The notes beneath the pieces were generated by a model. That model searched no databases. It was not told the DNA's origin and worked only from the letters and a program-made list of their open reading frames with translations. A program made the translations under genes and the position numbers. From contig JABTUJ010000010.1 of NCBI GenBank assembly GCA_015075445.1, positions 1 to 64,000 on the forward strand: DNA of 64,000 nt, written 5' to 3'. Below, one piece after another: positions 45,637 to 54,189 of this stretch. Positions within the stretch are counted from its first letter, which is position 1. The number at the start of each line of letters is the position of its first letter. The DNA comes from Verrucomicrobiales bacterium (GTDB lineage: Bacteria > Verrucomicrobiota > Verrucomicrobiia > Limisphaerales > J093).

Positions 45637-47701
45637 AAAACGCAGCGTTCTCGGACGAAGGGTTCGGCGAGCCGACGGGCCGCTCAAGGTCACGGGCGCG
45701 GCCAAGTACACGTCCGACGTCCAGCCCGCCGGTTGCCTCTACGGGATGATCCTCCGTTCGAAATGGCCGGCCGCCCGGGTGACCGAGATCGATCTGAGCG
45801 AGGCGGCGCGGTCCCCCGGGATCAAGGCGGCGATCCTCGTGCGCGACGGCGAGCGGCGTGTGCGCTACTACGGCGAGGAGCTGGCGGCCGTCGCAGGCAC
45901 CACCAAGCAGGCCTGCCTGGACGCGCTGCGGAAGATCGCGGTGCGGGCGCAGCGGCTGCCCTTCGTGGTCAAGGAAACCGACGGTATCAAACCGGACGCG
46001 CCCCGGGTCTGGGAGGAGGCCCCCAATCTCTCGAAGCCCCAGGTCACTGAGCGCGGACAGGTGGAACAGGCCTTCGCCGAAGCCGACGTCGTCGTCGAGG
46101 GCACTTACAGCACGCAGATCGAAATCCATCACTGCCTCGAATCCCACGGCAACGCCGCCGTCTGGAACGGCGACGAGTTGACCGTCTGGTCCTCCACCCA
46201 GGGAGTTTTCAGCGTCCGCGAAGGTCTCGCCGGGAACCTGGGGGTGGATCAGAGCAAGGTCCGCGTGATCTCCGAGTTCATGGGCGGCGGCTTCGGTTCG
46301 AAGTTCGGACCGGGCGTCGAAGGCGCCATCGTGGCCCGTCTGGCGAAGGAAGCCAACGCACCCGTCAAGTTGATGCTCTCCCGCTTCGAGGAGTCCCTGG
46401 CCGTGGGCAACCGGCCGTCGAGCATCCAAAAGGTCCGTCTCGGCGCCACCCGCGCTGGGAAGCTGGTGGCCTACGAGTTGGACTCGTACGGCACGGCGGG
46501 CGTCGGGAGCGGGGCCGCCACCGAAGGCGGCGGGGGCGGGGCGGAGTTCCCCGCGCCTTACATCTACGCGATCCCCAATACGCGGGTGCAACATCGCGGC
46601 GTGGCCCTCAACGCCGGGGCCGCCCGCGCGTTCCGGGCGCCCGGCCATCCGCAAGCCTCCTTCGGCATCGAATCCATCCTGGACGAACTGGCGGTGAAGC
46701 TGGGCCTGGATCCGGTCGAGCTCCGGTTGCTGAACGATCCGTCCGAGATCCGGCAGCGCGAGTACCGGCTCGGCCGCGACCGCTTCGGCTGGCGGGAGAA
46801 GTATCGGTCGCCCGGCAGCTCCCCCGGCCCGGTCAAAGTGGGCGTCGGTTGCGCGGGAGCCACCTGGGGTGGCGGCGGCGGCGGCACCCGCGCCCAGGCC
46901 CAGATCAACCCCGACGGCAGCGTGGAGATCCGCTGTGGCACGCAGGATCTCGGAACCGGCACCCGGACCGTCATGGCCATGGTGGCCGCCGAGGTGTTCG
47001 GGCTCCCACCGGAAGCCATTCGGGCGCGGCTTGGGGACACCGCGTACCCGCCCTCGGGAGGCAGCGGAGGGAGCACGACCGCCGCGTCCGTTTCGCCGGC
47101 GGTGTACGACGCTTGCGAAAAGGCCCTGACGGAACTGAAACAACGGACCGGGCTCGAGGACGTCCGTGGTGAGAACTGGAAGCCCGCCTGCCGGAAGCTC
47201 GGCCTGGAACCGCTGGTGGTGTCGGGCCAGTGGCAGAAAGGGCTCTCCTCGAGCGGCGTCGGCGGCGTGCAGTTCGCCGAAGTCGAAGTGGATATCGAGA
47301 CCGGCCTGGTCCGGGTCCGCAAGATCACCTGCGTTCAAGACTGCGGCCTGATCGTGAGCCGGCTGACCTGCGAGAGCCAGGTGAACGGCGGGATCATCAT
47401 GGGCATCGGGTACGCCCTCTACGAAGACCGCGTGATGGACGCCGGCACCGGCGTTGTCCTCAACCCGAACCTCGAGACCTACAAGCTGCCCGGCATCGCC
47501 GACATCCCCGAGATCGACGTTGTCCTGGTGGACATGCCCGAGCGGGGCGTCATCGGCATCGGCGAACCCGTGACCATTCCGACGGCCTCCGCCATCGCCA
47601 ACGCCGTGGCCAACGCCCTCGGCGTGCGCATCAGCAGCCTGCCCATCACGCCGGACAAGGTCCTGGCGGCGCTGGGCCAAGTGAAGGAGGTGACCGCATG
47701 A
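45620..47701 (+). CDS. Molybdopterin-binding catalytic subunit (693 aa)
   Basis: Large subunit of a xanthine dehydrogenase/aldehyde oxidoreductase family enzyme that hydroxylates aldehydes or heterocycles. Visible motifs are GPLKVTGAAKYTSDV at the start, EIHHCLESHGNAAVW, the cofactor-binding FMGGGFGSKFG, RAFRAPGHPQASFG, CGTQDLGTGTRTVM, GGSGGSTTAAS, and the catalytic glutamate in GIGEPVTIPTASAIANAV. Length (about 700) fits the separate-subunit PaoC/YagR type rather than fused eukaryotic enzymes. Substrate cannot be deduced; the Tat signal on the small subunit puts the complex in the periplasm. Confidence 0.93.
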   Translation: MPTWPEKRSVLGRRVRRADGPLKVTGAAKYTSDVQPAGCLYGMILRSKWPAARVTEIDLSEAARSPGIKAAILVRDGERRVRYYGEELAAVAGTTKQACLDALRKIAVRAQRLPFVVKETDGIKPDAPRVWEEAPNLSKPQVTERGQVEQAFAEADVVVEGTYSTQIEIHHCLESHGNAAVWNGDELTVWSSTQGVFSVREGLAGNLGVDQSKVRVISEFMGGGFGSKFGPGVEGAIVARLAKEANAPVKLMLSRFEESLAVGNRPSSIQKVRLGATRAGKLVAYELDSYGTAGVGSGAATEGGGGGAEFPAPYIYAIPNTRVQHRGVALNAGAARAFRAPGHPQASFGIESILDELAVKLGLDPVELRLLNDPSEIRQREYRLGRDRFGWREKYRSPGSSPGPVKVGVGCAGATWGGGGGGTRAQAQINPDGSVEIRCGTQDLGTGTRTVMAMVAAEVFGLPPEAIRARLGDTAYPPSGGSGGSTTAASVSPAVYDACEKALTELKQRTGLEDVRGENWKPACRKLGLEPLVVSGQWQKGLSSSGVGGVQFAEVEVDIETGLVRVRKITCVQDCGLIVSRLTCESQVNGGIIMGIGYALYEDRVMDAGTGVVLNPNLETYKLPGIADIPEIDVVLVDMPERGVIGIGEPVTIPTASAIANAVANALGVRISSLPITPDKVLAALGQVKEVTA
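47684..47690 (+). promoter_or_regulatory. Ribosome binding site for the FAD subunit
   Basis: AAGGAGG lies 7 bases before the ATG at 47698, which itself overlaps the TGA of the molybdenum subunit (ATGA). It discriminates against longer frames running upstream. Confidence 0.8.
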
Positions 47702-48657
47702 ACCGCTTCCGCTACGCCAACGCGACTTCCACCGAATCGGCCCGGGAACTGGTCGGCGCCAACGGCGTCTACCTCGCCGGCGGCAACGATCTGCTCGGGT
47801 TGCTGAAGGAGTCCATTGCCGAGCCGGGCATCCTCGTCAACCTCAGGTCCGTTCCGGGGCTCGACCAGATCGAGCCGGGCGACGCGAAGTGGGGGCTCGG
47901 GGCGGGGGTGACGGTGGCGCAGATCGAGGACCACCCCGGTCTCCGCCAGGCGTTCCCGGGCCTGCACGAAGCCGCGGCCGAGATTGCTTCGCGTCAGATC
48001 CGCAATGTGGCCACGTTGGGCGGGAACCTGGCCCAGCATTCCCGGTGTTGGTACTACCGCCACCGCGACATCTACTGCCTGAAGAAAGGCGGTGATACCT
48101 GCCACGCACGCGACGGCGAGAACAAGTTCCATAGCATCTTCTCGGGCAACCCCTGCATCAGCCCGATGGTCTCGAGTCTGGCCGTCATCCTCACCGCCCT
48201 GGACGCGACCGTCGTCGTGCAGCGCGAGGGCGAGACGGTCACCTTGACCATGACCGATCTCTACCAGCGCGCCTGGGACAACCCGACCTTGCACCACTCG
48301 CTGGATCGCTCCGACATCATCCTGCGCGTGGAGATCCCGACGCGTTGGTCCCGCAGCACGTATTTGCAGGTGGCGGAGAAGGCGGCGTTTGATTGGGCGA
48401 CCGTGAGCTGTGCCGCCGCCGTTCGGGTGGCCGACGGTCGCATCCAGGAAGCTCGTGTGGTGCTGGGCTCGGTCGCCCCCGTGCCTTACCAGGTCGCCGC
48501 CGCCAACCGGCTGCTGCAGGGTCAGACGTGGAGCGATGCGCTCGGCGGCTCTGTGGCGGAACGCCTGCTGCGTGACGCCACGCCCTTCGCCCACAACGGG
48601 CACAAGGTCCCCATTGCCCGGGCCCTGATGCAGCGCGCCCTCCGCCACGTGAGCTGA
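47698..48657 (+). CDS. FAD- and [4Fe-4S]-binding subunit of the molybdenum hydroxylase (319 aa)
   Basis: Medium subunit of the CoxM/PaoB family that takes electrons from the iron-sulfur subunit. The FAD-binding region shows YLAGGNDLLGLLKES and IRNVATLGGNLAQ. Four cysteines in RCWYYRHRDIYCLKKGGDTC and SGNPCISPM mark the extra [4Fe-4S] cluster of PaoB/HcrB-type subunits. The C-terminal CO-dehydrogenase flavoprotein domain is complete (FDWATVSCAAAVRVADGRIQ). Gene order here is Fe-S, Mo, FAD, unlike the Fe-S, FAD, Mo order of paoABC. Confidence 0.93.
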   Translation: MNRFRYANATSTESARELVGANGVYLAGGNDLLGLLKESIAEPGILVNLRSVPGLDQIEPGDAKWGLGAGVTVAQIEDHPGLRQAFPGLHEAAAEIASRQIRNVATLGGNLAQHSRCWYYRHRDIYCLKKGGDTCHARDGENKFHSIFSGNPCISPMVSSLAVILTALDATVVVQREGETVTLTMTDLYQRAWDNPTLHHSLDRSDIILRVEIPTRWSRSTYLQVAEKAAFDWATVSCAAAVRVADGRIQEARVVLGSVAPVPYQVAAANRLLQGQTWSDALGGSVAERLLRDATPFAHNGHKVPIARALMQRALRHVS

Positions 48658-48660
48658 CCT

Positions 48661-48867
48661 ATGAATCCGACCCGATGCCGCCATCTTCGCAGCAAGCAGA
48701 TGTATGTCACGGCGCAAGCTGACCCCGCGCCCGCGGAGGACCCGGAGTTCGCCTCCGGGTCCGCCCGCCACTACTGGTGCAACCGGACGTTGACGGAAGC
48801 CGGCCCGGACGATCGCCCCGTGCACGCTGACCTCTGCGGCGAGTTCCGGTCCTGCTGCGAAGCGTAG
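48661..48867 (+). CDS. Small Cys-containing protein following the molybdenum hydroxylase (68 aa)
   Basis: It starts 3 bp after the FAD subunit stop. The sequence has spaced cysteines (NPTRCRHLRSKQMYV, HYWCNRT, HADLC, SCCEA) and a TLTEAGPDDRPVH core. I recall similar small proteins in Verrucomicrobia and Planctomycetes that share the order Cys, RxKxMYV, WCNRT, GPDDxPVH, Cys, but know of no assigned function. Four or more conserved cysteines suggest metal or Fe-S binding, and the operon position suggests a role with the hydroxylase; both are inference. Confidence 0.62.
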   Translation: MNPTRCRHLRSKQMYVTAQADPAPAEDPEFASGSARHYWCNRTLTEAGPDDRPVHADLCGEFRSCCEA

Positions 48868-49063
48868 CTTGAGGCTGACCAGCCCCTGGCGAGCCCCGTC
48901 CGAGGCGCCGCACCGGAACACGGCCACCACCACTACGGACGGGCATGCATGGCTGCATCCCCCGGGGCGTCCACGCGTGGGTCAACGGCAGAGCCCCCCC
49001 CTTGACCGTGGATTTCGCGGATCTGACGGATGAGGTCTGGTGCTGAGTCTGGGGCGCGCCCTG

Positions 49064-50065
49064 CTAAGGAACCGCCGCAGCCGGAGACGCCGACTTAAGC
49101 CCGAACACATCCGCCAGTCTTTCCTGAAAACGGGTTCCTTCGAACACGTGCCCTCCCGGGTGCACCACCCATTCCACCGCCCCGGCCGCCCCCCACACGC
49201 CGTAGGCCGACCGGATCTCGACGAACGCGCCACGCGCGATGTCCACCGGGAACCCCCCCGGCGCCCGCTCGCGTTCCCCGATCTCGAGCACCAGCCCCCG
49301 CGGCGCCACACACGCGAAGATGTCCGCGAAGTCAAAATGCTCTTCCAGCCCCGCGAAGTTCCAACACGGACAATGCCCCTGCTTCATGTTCGCCACGGTC
49401 GTCAGCCAGCCGCTGCTGCACGTCAGCCGCACCCGCTCATCCAGCGCCGCCACATACATCGCCGTCTCGCCTCCCAGGGAAAGGCCCGCCACCGCCAACC
49501 GCTCCGGGTCCACCTCCGGCCGGCTCGCCACGTAGTCCAGACACCGCAGCGCATCCCACGTGCGCTCGCCCATCAACGACCACCCGGGATGCTGCAGTTC
49601 GTGCTGGCCGATGTCCGGAGAGATGACCACACAGCCCAGGCGGGCCAGCGCACGTCCGTACCAGTACAGCCCCTGGCCCCGAACCACCTGCTCCCCCGTG
49701 CCACCGTGACCATGCAATCCCAGCACCGCTCCAACCCGCCCCTCCCGCGCCTGCGGCAGCGCCAGCCAGGCCTTCACGCGGCGGTCCGGCAGGGTGCGCA
49801 GCGAAATCGTCTCAAGCACCACGCCTTCGACCGCATGGGTCTCACGCGCCAGCACCTGCGCATCGAACGCGACCGGCGCCGGACGGGCCCCGCCCATCAT
49901 CAGTTCGAACAGCTTCTGTCGGGTCCGCGCCTGCCAGGCCACGGCCGCCGGTGGATCGGCCGCCTCAAACCGCCCTTGCCGCACCGTCTCCGCGCCGGAA
50001 GCGGACACCGGGAAGGCCAGCACCACCAGCCCCCCCGCCAGGACTCCGCGCCATCGGTTGCTCAT
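49064..50065 (-). CDS. Exported alpha/beta hydrolase, acetyl xylan esterase-like (333 aa)
   Basis: A signal peptide (GVLAGGLVVLAFPVSASGAE) precedes an alpha/beta hydrolase core. AVLGLHGHGGTGEQVV is the oxyanion region. The nucleophile serine is in LAVAGLSLGGETAMYVAAL, and the late His in WVVHPGGHVFEG is the likely catalytic base. It belongs with the dienelactone-hydrolase/acetyl-esterase-like enzymes frequent near polysaccharide genes. The ATG at 50065 gives the signal peptide. It is divergent from the Gfo/Idh/MocA gene; the intervening 277 bp show nothing recognisable. Confidence 0.82.
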   Translation of the reverse strand: MSNRWRGVLAGGLVVLAFPVSASGAETVRQGRFEAADPPAAVAWQARTRQKLFELMMGGARPAPVAFDAQVLARETHAVEGVVLETISLRTLPDRRVKAWLALPQAREGRVGAVLGLHGHGGTGEQVVRGQGLYWYGRALARLGCVVISPDIGQHELQHPGWSLMGERTWDALRCLDYVASRPEVDPERLAVAGLSLGGETAMYVAALDERVRLTCSSGWLTTVANMKQGHCPCWNFAGLEEHFDFADIFACVAPRGLVLEIGERERAPGGFPVDIARGAFVEIRSAYGVWGAAGAVEWVVHPGGHVFEGTRFQERLADVFGLKSASPAAAVP

Positions 50066-50342
50066 AATCAAGCCATGGGAAACCGTGCCGAGCATCGCTC
50101 CCCGACAGCGCCTGGCGAGCGCAAAGAACCGACGCCCCTCGCCTCGACCGGCCCGGAGAATTGGCTTGTCGGCGGGCGCCGAAGGGCGTCACAAATGGGG
50201 CGGTCACACCGGCGTCCACCTTGAATTCACGGGCGCCCAGGTGCGTCCGAGCTGTGTCGGTGCCCGGCGCGCAAGCTGGCTGGCCCGCAACGGCGCGGGC
50301 AGGGCCACCGGCAAATCGCAGATCAAGACAGAAGCCAACTCT

Positions 50343-51758
50343 ATGAATGCAATGACTCGTCGGCAGTTTCTCAACCGCACGACCTCCGCGGTCGGCACCG
50401 CCGCGCTGGCCTTCCCCTTTGTGGGCAACGTGCTCGGCGCCAACGAACGCATCCGCGTCGGCTGCATCGGCGTCGGCGGCAAGGGGGACAGCGACAGCAG
50501 CGACGCCAAGAACTGTGGCGGTGAGATCGTCGCCCTCTGTGACGTGGACAAGAACACCCTGGCGCGGAAGGCCAAGCAGTTCCCCGAGGCCAAGCTCTAT
50601 CAGGATTTCCGCAAGTTGCTCGACGAGATGGGGCGCGATATCGACGCGGTGACGGTCTCCACGCCGGACCACACTCACGGCGTGGCCGCCATCCGGGCCA
50701 TGAAGATGGGCAAACACTGCTTCTGCCAGAAACCGCTTGTTCAGAACGTCGAGGAAGCCCGCATCATGCGGAAGCTTGCGGCCGAGAAGAAGCTGGCCAC
50801 GCAGATGGGCAACCAGGGCAGCGCCGAGAGCGGCTTGCGGCGCGCCGTCGAGGTCATCCACGCCGGCGTCATCGGCAACCCGCTTGAACTCCATGTCTGG
50901 TCCAACCGCCCCGTCTGGCCACAGGGCTACGACCGTCCGCCGGGCGAGGATCCGGTACCGGCTCACCTCGACTGGGATGCGTGGCTGGGACCCGCCGCCT
51001 TGCGTCCGTACAAGAACAGCATCTACCACACCTTCGCGTGGCGCGGTTGGTACGAGTTCGGCACCGGCGCCCTCGGGGACATGGCCTGCCACACCGTCAA
51101 CATGCCGTTCCGCGCGCTCAAGCTCGGTTACCCCACGCTCGTCGAGTGCGAGCTCGCTTCGCGCGTCTATCCTGAGACCTTCCCCGAGACCTCGCGCATC
51201 CGCTTCGAGTTTCCTGCGCGCGAAGGTTATCCGCCCCTCAAGTTCTGGTGGTACGACGGCAACCCCGGCGGCACCCCCACCATTCCGGGTTCGGGTCCCC
51301 GCGAGAAGATCAAGCCGTTGCGGCCCGATGCCGAGAAGGTCAAGGAGGTCATCATCACCCAGGGTAACCTGCCGGGCAGCGGCGCGTTGATCATCGGTGA
51401 AAAGGGCAGGATCTTCTCGCCCGACGACTACGGCGCCCAGTTCTACGTGGCCATGAAAGGCGAGGAGGAATACAAGAACGCCGACCGGCACGAGGCCTGC
51501 AAAGCGGTGCCGCAGAGCATCCCGCGCTCGCCCGGCCACATGCAGGAATGGTTCCGGATGATGCGCGAAGGCACGCCGGCCTACTCCAACTTCGACATCG
51601 CCGGCTACCTCACCGAGATCATCCTGCTCGGCTGCGTGGCCCTCCGCGTCGGCGAAGGCTACCGCATGGAGTGGGACGGCCCGAACATGAAGTCGCCGAA
51701 CCTGCCGCAGGCCGCCCAGTTCGTCACCCGCCGCAACCGGCCGGGCTGGGACGCCTGA
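50343..51758 (+). CDS. Tat-exported Gfo/Idh/MocA-family oxidoreductase (471 aa)
   Basis: NAD(P)-dependent sugar-type dehydrogenase. A twin-arginine signal (TRRQFLNRTTSAVGTAALAF) precedes the Rossmann fold (RVGCIGVGGKGDSDSSDAK, IVALCDVDKNTL). The family motif around the catalytic lysine is KHCFCQKPLVQNVEEAR, with STPDHTHGVAAIRAMKMG before it. The C-terminal substrate domain contains WYEFGTGALGDMACHTVNMP. Verrucomicrobia and Planctomycetes carry many such exported paralogues, probably oxidising sugars or cyclitols in the periplasm. It ends 30 bp before a strong bidirectional terminator. Confidence 0.93.
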   Translation: MNAMTRRQFLNRTTSAVGTAALAFPFVGNVLGANERIRVGCIGVGGKGDSDSSDAKNCGGEIVALCDVDKNTLARKAKQFPEAKLYQDFRKLLDEMGRDIDAVTVSTPDHTHGVAAIRAMKMGKHCFCQKPLVQNVEEARIMRKLAAEKKLATQMGNQGSAESGLRRAVEVIHAGVIGNPLELHVWSNRPVWPQGYDRPPGEDPVPAHLDWDAWLGPAALRPYKNSIYHTFAWRGWYEFGTGALGDMACHTVNMPFRALKLGYPTLVECELASRVYPETFPETSRIRFEFPAREGYPPLKFWWYDGNPGGTPTIPGSGPREKIKPLRPDAEKVKEVIITQGNLPGSGALIIGEKGRIFSPDDYGAQFYVAMKGEEEYKNADRHEACKAVPQSIPRSPGHMQEWFRMMREGTPAYSNFDIAGYLTEIILLGCVALRVGEGYRMEWDGPNMKSPNLPQAAQFVTRRNRPGWDA

Positions 51759-51787
51759 GTCGATCCGAATCCTCGAAGCCCGTTTGC

Positions 51788-51821
51788 GCGGCGCCGGCCC
51801 TGGCCGGCGCCGCTTCGTTTT
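51788..51821. terminator. Strong intrinsic terminator between convergent genes
   Basis: GCGGCGCCGGCC-CT-GGCCGGCGCCGC (51788-51813) can pair over its full 12-bp arms, in practice 11 bp with a 4-base loop, and is followed by TTCGTTTTG. It ends the Gfo/Idh/MocA transcript and may also serve the xylose isomerase cluster arriving from the other side. Confidence 0.85.
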
Positions 51822-51905
51822 GCTGTCAAGAACCTCGGCGCCCTGGCGCTGGGCAGGAACGCACATTCCTTCCCGCCCGACCACGGCCTCCCGTGGCCCG
51901 ATCGC

Positions 51906-52946
51906 CTACTTGCCCATCAGGTGCTCGAGCACCAGTTGATCCAGCGCGGCATAGTTGCGGTCCGCGATCAACGACTGCGCCTCGGTTTCCGGGAAGGACC
52001 GGGCCTTTTCCACCAGGCGGAGGAAGGTCCGCCGGCTGTTCTCCAGATGCGCCGTCCAATGCTCCACCTTTGTGGTGCGGAAAGGATGCACGTCGAACGC
52101 CACGTACTCGCCCTTCCGACCGTACCCGTTTCGCTCGAGCGCCCGCACCTGGTTGAACGCCACGCGCAGGTTGGCCGAACCAAAGGGCTTGTCCTGGTCG
52201 AACTTGAGCCCGTTCTGGTCGTTCAGGTGCAGCGACCACAGCTTCCCGAATGCACAGGCAAAGTCGATCTCATCAGCCGGGTCCAGCCCCGCCAGCAGCG
52301 CGTGCGCGGTCTCGATCAGACACCCCACGCGCTTCGGGTCCGCCGTCAGTTGCGCGAGCGCCAGCGCGTGGCCAATCGTCGGCACATAGGCGAGATCCAT
52401 CGGCTCGTTGGGCTTGGGTTCAATGGCGATGCGCATCTTCGGGTGATGCGCCAGCATCTTGTCCACGGCCTGCACGAGGTAATCGAAGCATCGGCGGGCG
52501 TTCTTGCTCTCGCGGATGTAGCTGCCCTCGCGCGCCAGCCAGAGGACGATCAGGTCGCAGTCCAGGTGCGCCGCGATGTCCAGGCAGCGGAGCGAGCGGT
52601 CGATGGCGTACCGGCGGCATTTCGGATCGTTGCTCGTGTACGCCCCGTCCACCGTGCGCGGGTCGAACCAGAGGCGCGGGGCCACGATCTCGGCGACGAT
52701 CCCGGCATCATCCAGCTTGCGTTTCAGGGCCTTGGCCTCGGCCTTCAACGCGGCGTCGGACTTGTTGTCCACGTCCGGCACCGCGTCGTCGTCGTGGAAC
52801 ATCATCGCGTCGTAACCCAGCGCCTTGAGCTGCTCGAGCTTCCAGTCGAACGACTGGACGGGGCGGGTGGGCGGGCCGTACGGATCCTGTCCTTCGCTCA
52901 GATTCCACGGGCCGAAGCAGAACTTGTAGGTGGTCGGTTTAGGCAT
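51906..52946 (-). CDS. xylA: D-xylose isomerase-like TIM-barrel enzyme (346 aa)
   Basis: Likely converts D-xylose to D-xylulose in the cytoplasm. Similarity is to the actinobacterial-type class I enzyme: FCFGPWNLSEGQDPYG at the start, MMFHDDDAVP with the ring-opening His/Asp pair, SNDPKCRRYAIDRSLRCLDI, metal and catalytic residues in RIAIEPKPNEP, PTIGHALAL, and metal ligands in LHLNDQNGLKFDQDKPFG. The length is slightly below 390. It is the last gene of an ispH-dgt-xylA cluster (gaps of 19 and 21 bp), not part of the xylan locus, but would use its product. Other sugar-isomerase specificities remain possible. Confidence 0.8.
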   Translation of the reverse strand: MPKPTTYKFCFGPWNLSEGQDPYGPPTRPVQSFDWKLEQLKALGYDAMMFHDDDAVPDVDNKSDAALKAEAKALKRKLDDAGIVAEIVAPRLWFDPRTVDGAYTSNDPKCRRYAIDRSLRCLDIAAHLDCDLIVLWLAREGSYIRESKNARRCFDYLVQAVDKMLAHHPKMRIAIEPKPNEPMDLAYVPTIGHALALAQLTADPKRVGCLIETAHALLAGLDPADEIDFACAFGKLWSLHLNDQNGLKFDQDKPFGSANLRVAFNQVRALERNGYGRKGEYVAFDVHPFRTTKVEHWTAHLENSRRTFLRLVEKARSFPETEAQSLIADRNYAALDQLVLEHLMGK

Positions 52947-52967
52947 AGATATGATACGCCGGTGAGC

Positions 52968-54170
52968 TTAGGAACCCCTGGGGCTTTGGGAAGGAAAAAG
53001 GCCCGGCGCACTCACGCTCTCCTCACCCAGGAGCCGTCGGCATTCGTGCAGCACATAGCGGTCGGTCATGCCCGCCAGATAATCGCAGAGCGCCCGGGGC
53101 CGCCTGACGGCGGGACAGCGACCGAGCTGGGCGGCCAGGTGTCGGGCATGTTCCAGGTAATGGTTGAACAAGGCCCCGAGCGACCGCGCCGCCCGCGTGT
53201 TCACGTCGTGCACTGCCGGGTGGTAATAGAGGTTCCGGTAGAGGTAGCGGCGCAGTTCGAGGTTCCACCGGCGCTGCTGTTCGCCGTAGCCGACCAGCGG
53301 GCGGGCCCGGCGCCGGACCGCCACCAGCGAATCCACGCGCGCCTTCTGCAGACGTGCTTCCGTGTGCCGCACCACATCGCGCACCTGGTTCTCGATGAGG
53401 CAGCGCACGGTGAAAAACCGTCGGCATTCGTCCGGCAGCGCGCCGTGCTGCTCCCGCACCTGCCGGGCGGACCGACGCCACAGACGCACCTCCCGCTCCA
53501 GCCGCGCTTCCGTCAACAACCCGGCCTCGAGCCCGTCGTCCAGGTCGTGGCTGTAGTAGGCGATTTCGTCCGCCAGATCCGCCACCTGCGCCTCGAGGGA
53601 GGGTTGCCGTTCCGGTGTTTGAGCCCCCGCGCGAGGCGAGCCGGGAGGCGGGGGTTTGGGCCGGTGCTTGGCCAGTCCTTCCCGGACCTCCCACGTCAGG
53701 TTGAGGCCGGGAAAGCCAGGGTACTTCTGCTCGAGTTCCTCGACGATGCGCAGGCTCTGGCGATTGTGTTCGAAGCCGCCGTGGCGCCGCATGAGCCGGT
53801 CCAGCACCTCCTCGCCCGTGTGCCCGAACGGCGCGTGCCCGAGGTCGTGCGCCAGCGCAATGGCTTCCGCCAAATCCTCGTTCAGGCGCAGGGCGCGGGC
53901 GATGTTCCGCGCGATGGCTGCCACTTCCATGGTGTGCGTCAGCCGGGTCCGGAGATGATCCCCCGTTCCGTTCAGGAACACCTGGGTCTTGTACTCGAGG
54001 CGACGAAACGCCCGCGAATGGATGATCCGATCGCGGTCCCGCTGGTAATGCGTCCGCCACTCGGGCGGCGGCTCGGCATGCGCGCGACCCCGGGTCTCGG
54101 TACTGCGTTGAGCGTAGGGGGCCAGCCACTGGCCCTCGCGCCGCTCCAGTTCTTCGCGCGAGCAGGGCAC
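52968..54170 (-). CDS. dgt: dGTP triphosphohydrolase-like HD protein (400 aa)
   Basis: Hydrolyses dGTP or other dNTPs to the nucleoside and triphosphate. HD-domain metal ligands are in TRLTHTMEVAAIARNIARAL (His), AIALAHDLGHAPFGHTGEE (His-Asp) and GGFEHNRQSLRIVEELE. DLADEIAYYSHDLDDGL supplies the last Asp. The RIIHSRAFRRLEYKTQVF stretch is the family N-terminal signature. GTG start, 19 bp after ispH. Confidence 0.93.
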   Translation of the reverse strand: MPCSREELERREGQWLAPYAQRSTETRGRAHAEPPPEWRTHYQRDRDRIIHSRAFRRLEYKTQVFLNGTGDHLRTRLTHTMEVAAIARNIARALRLNEDLAEAIALAHDLGHAPFGHTGEEVLDRLMRRHGGFEHNRQSLRIVEELEQKYPGFPGLNLTWEVREGLAKHRPKPPPPGSPRAGAQTPERQPSLEAQVADLADEIAYYSHDLDDGLEAGLLTEARLEREVRLWRRSARQVREQHGALPDECRRFFTVRCLIENQVRDVVRHTEARLQKARVDSLVAVRRRARPLVGYGEQQRRWNLELRRYLYRNLYYHPAVHDVNTRAARSLGALFNHYLEHARHLAAQLGRCPAVRRPRALCDYLAGMTDRYVLHECRRLLGEESVSAPGLFPSQSPRGS

Positions 54171-54189
54171 GGAAGGGATCCGCCGGAGC

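Noticed and set aside
45383..47680. Long minus-strand frame opposite the molybdenum subunit
   Set aside because: Plus strand carries all cofactor motifs and coupled ribosome sites; the minus frame has none.
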